In this document: piece after piece, positions 46,075 through 58,000 of the stretch
How positions within the stretch are numbered: position 1 is the stretch's first letter
How the letters are laid out: every line of letters begins with the position of its first letter
Origin: Strongylocentrotus droebachiensis
Taxonomy: Eukaryota; Echinodermata; Echinoidea; Camarodonta; Strongylocentrotidae
Assembly (NCBI GenBank): GCA_035222895.1
Contig: JAVYIG010006592.1
Location: 51,182-115,181, forward strand
Direction of reading: 5' to 3'
DNA: 64,000 nt
Made by a program: the position numbers and the translations under genes
Notes under the pieces: model-generated
What the model saw: the letters and a program-made list of their open reading frames with translations, nothing else
Told to the model about the DNA's origin: nothing
The model's database searches: none

Positions 46075-49000
46075 CTGGAAGAAAGAAAGGACAATAGCAA
46101 TATTGAAATAACGACACAACAAAAGGGAACTTCCCACTAAAAATATATCAAAGCTTAAATCCTGTTCGTAATTATTTAGTTTTCTTCACGCCTGATACAC
46201 CGTGCCCTCTGGAGACTAAATATTAAAATAAGCTGGCATCAATCAAGTTACATGAAAATTGGAGCGATATGCCTTCTGTCATGAAATTTTGTAATTTTGT
46301 AGGACATGGTTTACAATGCCATGGGTCTAATTTAATACTAAACGCAGTTCTGCTGTAAAGTAAAGTAAATACAGTATTAAAGAAGACAAAAATCATGCAT
46401 TTCTACTTAAAACCAAATTGTAGAACAGGTACTATAATGCTTATATCATACCATTTACAATATTTGTTACTGGTTGATGTTTTTCTTACCATTCATGGGC
46501 ATTTCATCAATCTGTGTGCTGTAATACTGCTCTATGTCACGCAGGATTCTGATGTCGTCACTCTTCACAAAGTTGATGGCCACACCCTTACGGCCGTAAC
46601 GACCCGACCGACCGATTCTGGAATGACAAAGAGGTGGGGGTGTTTAAAACATGCAAATAGTTAAATGAATTCAAATGTACTCCCAAAACAAGGGACCAAG
46701 ATGTCAACACTAAACCGATCAGTCTTGGGTAATAATAACCATAAACCACTCTAGAACTTTGATGAAGGTGCTTTCAGCATGCTTTTCACGGAAGGAGATA
46801 TAGAGGCAGCTACTAAAAAATATGAACTGTGCATTATAACTTTATGTAAAGAAGAGCATGGATCAAATATATTTGGTAAACTGCTTATGCAGGAATAGGG
46901 ATTCTTTCATATAGTATACAAATGCACATGTAATGGCTATCTTAGTGCAATTGGTATGATAGAATCTAAGAATCTGTAGATGAACACAAGACATTTGCTT
47001 CCAATTCAGATCTTTTTTCTTCAGAATAAAAGTTCTTGAATAAAAAGCTCTCTTGAACAAACTTTGCATATTCAACAATAATATTACACAATACACTTTA
47101 AAGGTACTATGTTGCATTTGCAGGTCAAAAAATGAAAAAGTTAAATTCCAACGGCATTTGAAAGACAATCCTTATTTAGAACTTCCCTCAAAACGAAAGG
47201 GGTTTGAAAATGGCTTTTTGTGGGAAATTAATTACCATTAGTTCTTGAATTGACATAAGTGATTGCAATCACCTAAATAATAGTTCCTGCAAAGTTCTAC
47301 AGAATTTGATGTTGGCTGCAAAAGGGACATAATACCTTTAAAGCCAAATTGTAAAATATGAGCTGGGAGTTACCTGTGGATGTAGAGCTCACGGTTGTTT
47401 GGCAGATCATAGTTGATAACCAGCGAGACCTGCTGAACGTCCAAACCTCTAGCCCATACATCAGTGGTAATCAGAACACGACTGCATAAAAAGAAGAATA
47501 TAATGAAGTTGTAATATTCTACATAGCCAATGAAATAGCATTCAGAGAAAATTGTAATGAATTACTGTGAAATGTAAATTCTGTTGTAAAAGGGGATACT
47601 TACAAAATCAAAGTGCCCTTCAGACAAGCAAAAGTTGCTGAAACGTCCATACATCAATAAGTAAAATCACTGATGTGCACACTACACATTCTACATTATG
47701 TTAACATTCTTGTATGTAGTGATTTATGACTTTCAATAATGTTCTTCTCAAAGGATGCATGACTGAGTGCTAGGCCTTCCAAGATTTATTTTATCAGGAC
47801 TACCAGAAAAAAAAGATGAGTTGGCTACCTGTAATACATTTGTAGATATGAGCAAATAAACAAAATGGAATAACGATATATCTCAGTTACTATATGATTA
47901 ATAAACACAAGTGACTTTGGGATCATTTCATTTGCAGTGTAGAATTTTGAAATCTGAAGAGCCAAGTCAATTATTAATACTTCTTTCTTAAAAATCACTA
48001 CTCCAAAGCTACCAACCTTGTGCGCCTAAAAAAAGGAATTCAATAAAACGAAACTTACAACCACGCATGACACACTTCCAATGCAGAAATGTCCATTCCT
48101 CATTCAATTTTTTTCCTCCATATTATGACCTATAGTTTATTACAAATACCGGTAGGTACTTTGTTGTTATTTGGGTATTTAATATCGGCGCTTGATTCTT
48201 TTTGAGAATATTTTCCTCTTCAAAATAACATCTTGGGGCACTTGTTTGACGTGCGGTATTATCTATAAAAAAATATTTCAAACGTATTTGGATGAAAAAA
48301 CAGTATATTTCTGGGAAAAACGGAATGGTTGGCAGCTCTGCTACTCCCAAGACAAAATACTTCTAGAATTCCTGTTTTGATCTCTCACCTAGCCCCTGAT
48401 CTGAACTCCTTCATGATGGCTTCTCTCTCCTTTTGAGGCATGTCACCATGCATCGAGGACACTGTGAAGTTAGCCTCACGCATCTTCTCTGTCAACCAGT
48501 CAACCTACGAGAGGGTGGAGGAGCAGTGAAATAAACTGTGATGGATGTGGTTCTGTCTTCAATACGACCATGCCAAAACTGTTAAATTCTTCTGGCATTC
48601 CACATGTATTATCATCAATCACCATGACCATTGAGATGGACATCATCAAGAATGTACTCACACACAAACGATTCAGTCTGTATATATATACATAGATAAT
48701 CTTCTTTGATATAAATACCAATAATTCTTACAGCCATTGGGATGATTTAGTTAGTGTTACCCATATCTGTGAATTAAAAATAATGCTTATGCATTGGGCA
48801 AACAAGGTCTTCATTGGCACAATAAATACTATTCGTTTACATTCACAGTGCATATATTGAACGATTGATGCATTAAAAACAAAAAACATTGCCAAGCATA
48901 AGTAAATGCATGCAATCGCATTAAATTTGTCCTATCAATGTTCTTACACGTGACAAGGCATTAAAGGTACTATGTCCCATTTGCAGGCCAAAAAAATGAA

Positions 49001-52000
49001 AAAGTTAAATTCCAACTGAATTTGAAAGATAATACTAATCTAGAACTTCCCTTAAAAAGGTGGGGCTTGAAAATGTCTTCAAGTGGGAAAATAACGACTA
49101 TTAGTTGTCAAATCTACTTTAGGGCTATAGAGCCCAAAAGTAATAGTCTTGATTTTCAGATAATTGTACCGAATGCCATGGTCATACGTTTTATGCTGCA
49201 CAAAGATTCAATCAGTTTAATCTTGGCCATCACAAGAAGTGGGTTATTGATGTAGACAAATGCTCATGTACCCTTTACAACTCTTTTCATGTATGTTATT
49301 ACCAAAGAAGAAAAAAAGCCAGTCAGTCACTCAATAGTGTCTGACAGTGAAGTCTAGCAAGTAAACGGGTTTCCTTGCATAATTTGAATATGAGGACACT
49401 GCTAACGTTTAAATTTCACAGATAGGACATACATGACATATTCATAATTCCTGCAAAGTTCTACAGAATTTGAGGTTGGCTGCAAAAGGGACATAGTACC
49501 TTTAAATGTCTGAAATCCATGATAAATCGTGTTTTCTTTTGTGAAGAAGACACCACTTTTGAGCTTTTCTCTGATAGGATGATCTTACCTTCCTCTTTGT
49601 GTTGCAGAAGATGACAGCCTGTGTGATGGTGAGTGTGTCGTAGAGGTCACACAGCGTGTCAAACTTCCATTCTTCCCTCTCCACAGCAACAAAGAACTGC
49701 TTGATACCCTCCAGAGTCAACTCATCACTGTGTAAAACATTATCAAAGTACATGCAATGATCATATCCAAGAAACTAACAATCCATTGTCACTACATTTA
49801 CCACACTCAACCCAGGTGATGTAAATGCCTTTGGTACCTGGCAGGAATTAATTCTTTGAAATGTTAGAGCGCCGTAATGGCAGCACAGCTAAAGACAGGG
49901 TAATAATCTCCAAGTTTGGAAGCGCTTAGTGATTGTAAAAAGCGCTACCGTAAATCTCCGTGTATAAGGCGCACTTTTTTGGCGCCGAAAAAATTTGAAA
50001 ATCGGGGGTGCGTCTTATACACAGATACAGAAAAAAAAAGTTTTTTTTTTTTTTTTTTTTTTTTTTTCCCTTCCCGATTTCGATTTATGACGCTATGCCT
50101 GGCAATGTCTCCCAGCTCAGTAATCAGTGTGTTGACTCACCACTCGGAAACTACAACAACACTCAAATTTGTCTGTCATCTTGGTTTGAAAGTAATCTTT
50201 CTAATAGATCTCAAAATGTAGTTTTTAATAATTCCTCAATTTTTTTTCTATAACAAATGGTGTACCACAAGGTTCTATCCTAGGTACTCTATTGTCAGAA
50301 ATTTAGAGGATTCTATTCATATCATGCATGACTATTGATGTTTGGCATAGAACACAGTGCTTCTGCTAGCTGATGTGATGAGGCTGGTGTGGGACACTTG
50401 GTATCATGAAGCCTTAAGAGTCTGGACCTGTTTTTAATTTACATTAATGATCTTACACACATTCTTCTACAACGACATTGTTACTATTATTTGGTGGGTT
50501 TCCGGCAACAAAACAATAACAACAACAAAACAACAAAAAACAATTTTTTTTTTTTTTTTTTTTTTAATATTTTTTTTTGCCCCCAAAATAGGGGTGCGCC
50601 TTATACACAGGTGCGCCTTATACACGGAGATTTACGGTATATAAAAACTGAGTATTATTATTATTATTATGCTGGTTATTTTTCTGAATTGAAATGATGT
50701 GATAGGTATTATCAAAGGACATAACAGAAATTGAATGGCAAAACCTCTCACGGAATTGATTGAATGAGGTTTCTAAATAGGACAACATTAACAAATACTT
50801 GTTGCTCATTGCAAGCACATCAGCCATCTTTTGTCATCATTCAAGCTATTCTATTTGACCACCAAAATGAATACCGGTACTAAAAAGAAAAGAATGATTT
50901 AGCTCTGGAAAACTGTATGTAAATAAATATACAAAGCACAGATAAAACAAAGTAAAGATCTTACCATTTTTTTTCACAAAAAAAAAAAAAAAAAAGGCAG
51001 TGATAAACAGTAGTTGTGATACCCTTCTAACACCTAACGGTACTCATTATACTAACCGTTTGACAAGGATTCTGATGGGGTCTGTCATGAACTTGCTGGT
51101 CATTTCTAGGATCTCATGTGGCAGCGTAGCACTGAAAAGTACAACCTGGGTTGCAGGGGGAAGGTACCTGTACACATCATAGATCTGCTCCTTGAAGCCT
51201 ATGGAATACAATAACAGAACACTTCATCAGACACAGTCAAACCTGTCTATAGAGACCGCCCAAGGGAAACACAAAAAGGTCTTTGTAGACAGGTTCCTTT
51301 ATTACATGTTTCAATGAGAAACCTTTTTCAAGGGAAACAAAAAATGTGGTCTTTGTAGACAGGTGGTCTCTTTTATTGGGTAGCCATTTGTTTGTAGGGG
51401 TAGTGTGGTCTAGTGCATATGTCTTTGGACTGTGAATCACAGGGTTCTTGGTTCGAATCTCACTGCGACACTAATGTCTCTTGGGAAGACAGTAATCTAC
51501 ATTTGCTACTCTCCACCCAGGTATTACATGGTGTCGGTAGGAAGGAATTCCTTGAATGCTGTCAGCATCAAAATCAGTAGCCTAGCAGAGCAATGGTAAT
51601 CTTGCATGGTAGATATGTGCACTATAAAAATATCCAATATTATCATTATTATTATTACTGTTTTAAGCAACTTCTAAACTAAACTAAAGAAATGCCCAGA
51701 AAGGCTTAAAAGACCCCTTCCCTAAAAATACTTGATGTGTGGTAAGATGTGTTTATTAACTCTTATTAAACTGGGTTTTGTTACATCCCCACCCCCTTAA
51801 AAAAGGGGGCAATGAAGTTAAAATGAGCCTAATAAAAAGTGTTCAGTGCACAGAACACAAGATAGAGTAGGTCAATGGGTCTTATCTTCTCACTTATTTT
51901 ATTCTTAAAAAAATGCAGTGCAGTGTATTTCACTTCCCATGATGTTATGAACTTCAAACTGCAGAAAAACTTGCCACTGACTGGTCATCATACCTTTGTT

Positions 52001-55000
52001 TAGCATTTCATCTGCTTCATCCAGGACCAGCATCTTGATGGCTCTCGTCCTCAGGTTTCTTCTCCTGATCATGTCTGGATAACAATCAAAGAAATCAAGA
52101 ATGCAACATTTAATTCCAGATCCAGTATCACTGCAAACCTCAAGACCTTTTCCAACTTCAACTGAAGATTAGGTTAGGAAAAGTAGAGGTAACACCATGA
52201 TTGGTTTGCAAAAGGAACTGTCTGGACATGTTAAGGAAAGGATGCAGTCTTTGTAGACACATGGTCACAAATACACTTTACATTACATTATACACTACTT
52301 ACTTACTTGGGTGTAGAGAATGGAAGCTTAGCTTATTTGTCCCTATTTACTGTTGCATCCCGTCTCAAGTATGGTTAAAACTTAATTGGATTGTTTCTCC
52401 CATACCTTTCTAGGGATGACTTGAATTGGTTAATGGTGGCAGCATTGACTACTTCCTTAGGCAAGATAAATATAATATATCAATCTGTTTTGAACCAGAA
52501 GGACATTAACTCATATACTTAAACACAGAGTTGACACCCTTCTGGCTCTGACAAGACAATATCAAGGTCTCATAAATATGTCTTACCGAACACTCTGCCA
52601 GGTGTTCCTGAGACGACATGCTGACCAAAGTCCAGCTTTCTGATATCCTCTCCTACATTGGTCCCTCCGATGCAGGAATGGCACTGAACGCTCATGTAGT
52701 CACCCAAGGCTAGGATGACCTACAGATAAGAATGGATTACAAACATAAGCTCATCGAAAAATTAAAGTGCGGTATAAATTAAAGCCCCACTGTCCTACTT
52801 GTAGCTACTTGCTCCCTCTATATAGAAAACTTCCCCAATCGGTGCATGTTGGTCCCCCATGATCCTCTTTTTCTTATGTTAGTTGAGAGCTGAGTTAATG
52901 AGATAGCCACCTGTCAGTGACCTCGCTGTGTGGTCTAATCCCTTCTGGCCCAGTAGTATTGACGGTCTTAACAAGTGCTTTGTCCACACACCATTCCAGC
53001 ACTTCATAACAGTCCTTGTAGTTACTCACCTCACCTACCACCCAGTATAGCTTCGTGAGTGGGCTGCCAAAGGGATTACCCAACCAAGTACCAAGTGTAA
53101 AAATCAAATGCATGTTTGTAGGAATTCTTTTTTGACCATCCAGAGCTCTATCGAGGGTGCTCTGAAACTCACTGTGGCAACATTACCTCCAGGTTTTTAT
53201 GACAAAGATAATGGGTGAGGGTAAGTGACTCAGTGTTCCAATGGGGTAGATAAAATGGTGTGTCTAGGATAGTGACCACTGTGTTGCAATGCAATATACA
53301 TATAGAACCATCTAAAAGGGTTACATATGCTTGAAACTAAATAGACATGATGGTCCTGACACTATTAAATACTATAATTTGTTTAAAGACATATATAAAT
53401 TAAGGAAGGCTCACCTTTTGAATTTGATTTGCCAATTCTCTTGTTGGAGAGAGAATCAAAGCTTGGGTTTCTCTGACCTAGAGGGAAAAAAAAAAAGAGT
53501 ATACATAACATAAAACATCAAATTGATACAACTGTGTACTGCAGTCAACAACAACAAAAATGACAAAACGATGTTGCATATTTGATAACAAAAAATGTGT
53601 CTGTCGCTAGGAAATGACTCAGTGGTAGAGCAGTGGTCTCGTAACTGGGAGGACCCAAGTGGGTAATCTAGTGGTCTTTGGCAAGGCAGTAATTGTCCAT
53701 CAGAGAGGATATAAAGCTGTTGATCCCCTGGTTGCTTACTTACAAGTATACACATGCTTTCTTAGCAGTCAGGTGCAATAAACCATCAAACCAAAATAGC
53801 CACTCTTTAGTAAACATGCAAACTGTTCATTGTTACAAGATTTTTTTATTTACGATAACTGAAGGATTCAATTTTGGATAATTCCATCAAGAACTAGCCG
53901 AAGCATCAGTTTCCTTGCCAAATGTTTTTAAAATACATGTATTATACAAGTGCTGGACATGTAACACATCCGTCACAAAGCCAACTGATTCTAAACACAC
54001 TCCAGCTATTATTCGTCAAATCAGGGTAATAACCATCACAGAGGATGTGTACATGGAAAACAGTGACTTACCTGTGTGTCTAGACATTGTAGAATTGAAA
54101 TGGAAAAAGTGGCTGTCTTTCCTGTTCCAGATTGTGCCCTGAAAGAAATAATGGTGAGAAACAAAGTGTTATACAGATGATGTAACAAGAGAAAAAACAT
54201 AAACCATTATTTTGTCCTCTATACGGTACATGTTATTACTCTTCATATATGAAAAACACAGCATAAATGTCTAACACTGTAAAGTCACAAACTTGCACCA
54301 AATCTACACAAGCCTTTTTGTTTCTGATTTTACCCTAGTATACCATTAGGAAGGACAACTTAGAAATCTTTTAAGAGAGTTTACATCTCAACTTTTACTG
54401 CCTCATTACCCAACCTTCAAAACCAAGTTGTTGAGGCTTATACTGTTTTTCAGTTTGAAAATAAGCTTGATAGTCTTTGGCAAATGCTGAATCTAAGTAA
54501 AATTTACAGATAAGCTCCCACAGGCGGTACCTTTGTAGCGGTTCAACATTCTACTGTGTAAATAAGTTATAGTTCCTTCACCTTTCTGTCACTTTTTCAT
54601 TGGCATGCGTCCGCATTCTTTATTTATTTTTAGACGCGCTATTGTACTGTTGACGTCACAATGGTATGCAAATTCTTCAGTATGCTTGCGCGTTGCTGTT
54701 TTAAATTTTTTGTGTTATGCGAGCCGATCCCATTTGATAGGTGTGTTTTGCCTATTTAGTAATGTATTTTTGCCATTTTTGTGTCACTTAAAGTTTAATA
54801 ATATTCAAAATGATTGCTTGGGTGATAATTACATTTTGATACTGCTCTATATTCTGCAATTCAATAATAATTTTAAATCTGGAAGTTTTATTAAGAAAGT
54901 ATTCTAGTTGACTCCAGTAGCACAAATAGTGTGTGTTTTGTCATTCTTCGTTTTATTGGTAATTGTAAAAGTTTGCTGCCATTGGTCAGTTTTTTCTCTT

Positions 55001-58000
55001 CTTTGATTGGCTCTTTATTTGGCCAATCCTTTGGGGCAAAAGTTAATTTTTTGGCTCTGGCTCTTCAGTCGCCTTTTAACCTTCGCCTTGAAAGGTCCAA
55101 TTTTTTGTCTGATTTTGAGCTCAGTTATCCTTTACTTGATTTCACTTATTTACGTGCTTCAGTTGATCTCCTATAGACCTCTACGTTTTATTAGGTTTAT
55201 TTGGAAATTTTATTTTCCTGAGCAATTTTCACTTCAACAATACGTCAACTTTTCATTGATTACTTTTTGGCGACCATATTTTTTAGTAATCAATCTTCAA
55301 CAAACTTTTGGACTTCAACTTCAATTCAGTGAATCAGTACAGCTCATGAACTGCAACTCTCAAGTCTAAATTATTCCCGACTTAGAACAGTCGATTAAAG
55401 TCAGTCATCAATCTTCAACTCCGACAACGTCTTCAGCATCATCAACATTTTAGACTGAGAGTCTTGTGAACTGAGTCCAGAGTTACTTTCATCATTTAAG
55501 CATCATCTCGAAACTCGACTCGGATTTATCGTTCCTCATTCAATTTATTGCAGGCTGAAAATTCTCATCAAGTTCAATCATTCATCTAGACCTCTAGGCA
55601 ATACCATCAATTGCTTAGCCTAGTCTAGTTCAAACTGTCGCGGTTCTTCACTTAATCAACTAAATTAACGACTAGCTTCAAACTCTTATTCAACGATCAC
55701 CATCGTCAGTCTACATATTCCAGAGTAGATCTAGCTCTTCCGAATTTTGATCATTCTACAAGCTACAGTCTACGCGGGATTTGTGAGTTTAGCTCGTCTA
55801 CCTATTCAGCACTGATCAACGTCATTCTAGATCTTCATCATCTTTATTTCATCTCTTCGTTGGGTGTTTCGCCACTACGATTTAAAGAGTTTGTAGACCT
55901 ATCTATAAATCAGGAAGTTTCTTTTTAATGGATCTATATTTCCCCCCTTGTATTTGACTCGGCAGTAAGGTAAAATAGCGGCGGTCTTTCGCTTTATAAA
56001 TAGACCTTAATATCTTTTGTTATCTGAATCTGATGTTAAATAGCGGCGGTCTTTCGCTTTATAAATAGACCTTCGTATTTTTGTTATCTGATGTAAAATA
56101 GCGGCGGTCTTTCGCTTTATAAATAGACCCTAGTATTTTTGTTATCTGATGTAAAATAGCGGCGGTCTTTCGCTTTATAAATAGACCTGGTCTAGACCTA
56201 GACTAGTCTAGATCTAGAATTAACTATTTCAGATTATTTATTATAATCTATTTATTAATATTGATTAATAGATTGTAACCAGTTGCATGCCTGGATTATC
56301 TCATTTCTAATTTCATGATTTTGATATGAACATTACAATATTTGGAAAGTGAATCTAGATCTATTTATCAAATAATAAAACAAATCGGTGTTGGAACTTA
56401 AAGATTTTGCTTGATCAAAGTGTCTCTTATTCAGGAGTTATTTTCTTGTAAATCAACTTCATCTAAATTATCTTTAAGTCTAATTTTTACCAAACCTTTA
56501 TTGCTTGACTAGAGTACTACTGATTAACCAGGATCTGGACGTAGAGGCATCTCAACCGGCATCCAGAAGTCAACCTTAGGCTTAAGTAACCTAGTTATAC
56601 AGTGAAACTTGTCTATAAAGACCACCCATTAAAGACAAATTAAAGACAAATGGCAGGTGGTCTTTATGTACAGGTCCTTTATAACATGTTTCAATGAGAA
56701 ACCATTTTCAAAGGAAACAAAAAATGTGGTCTCTGTAGACAGGTGGTCGCTAATGCAGGTTTGACTGTATTATGTGAAGGTCCTGATAAAGTTAGTAAAA
56801 ACTATATACCGGTCATTCAATACCAGTAACAAACAGAACTCTTAGTCTTATACTTTTTAAAGAAAGAAAAGCAGTAGGGGCCTATGACAGTGTACTAAAG
56901 AGAGAGAGAGAGAGAGAGAGAGAGGGGTCGATATATTTTAAAAATAGATGCAGATACAATTTAGCTAGTTTCCTTTCTCTTCAAGATTTAAAGATATATG
57001 TACAAAAATAAATAGACAATATTTTACTCGTCGACTTACTGTGCAATAACATCCCTTCCTTTCACAACTGGTTTGATGGCTCTCTGCTGGATAGCAGATG
57101 GCTTTTCAAATCCTGTAAATAATGGCAAAAATACATTATTCCCCTTCAATCACAATATGACACATGGCATTTTAGAGGTCCACAATTTTCTGCTTACAAA
57201 AATAAAAGTTATTACCAGTAGGGGACGATGGTCCGAGAATAAGGATCGTCCGCATAAACGAGGATCGTCTTCGTAAACTCGGACAGACGCGTCCACAAAA
57301 ATAAGGACTATCCACATTTTCGCGGACGATTCTTATTTCCGATCCGCAATTGACATTGACTATGTACAGAGAGCTAGAGAGTCAACGCTAATGCATATTG
57401 ACCTCTAGCACTGCACTACGTGTTAATTAGGCAGCATTTAAATACATGAATAGTCAATACACTCACAACACACACATGCACACAATCATTCCGATGCAGC
57501 TGATCGGCAAGTTTGACAGTGACTCACAATTTGAATTTTTAAATTATTCTTTCTAACATTGCCATTGGCATTGGAAAGTTGAAAAAATTGTATTTTACTG
57601 CTAAAGTGCTAGATTCTAGATCTATTTACTAATTTAGGTGTCATCAATGATCAATCGTCACTAAAGTACCGATTTTGAGTGAGATTAGTTGAGTTTTGTA
57701 CAGTGGTGTTTGAAATGTTGAGAATCAATAACACAGCTTTTAATAAACAGCCAGGATAGTAGTGCACCGGCACCTGTGTGTGCATTGTACTAGAGCTGTA
57801 GTGAAGTGACCGGTAATATCATGCGAGAGACTCTCAATTGAAATGCATGAAAAATTAAAGGAAGTTGAACGCTAGGTGCAAGAGGTTGAATTTGTCATAA
57901 TTATTCATTAAAAACTCACCATATGCATAAATTCCTCTGATGAGATCTTCTCTGAGAGATAATGAGTCGAAGGTTGGTGTTACTTCCACCTCTTCACTCG

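Noticed and set aside
51398-51480. Candidate tRNA gene
   Set aside because: A and B boxes are present, but the cloverleaf stems do not pair and it is followed by a SINE body and ATT tail.
14422-54658. Four perfect TGACGTCA sites (14422, 31830, 45115, 54651) as a CREB network
   Set aside because: They are far apart, one is in a mobile element arm, and a few matches to an 8-base palindrome in 64 kb are not strong evidence.
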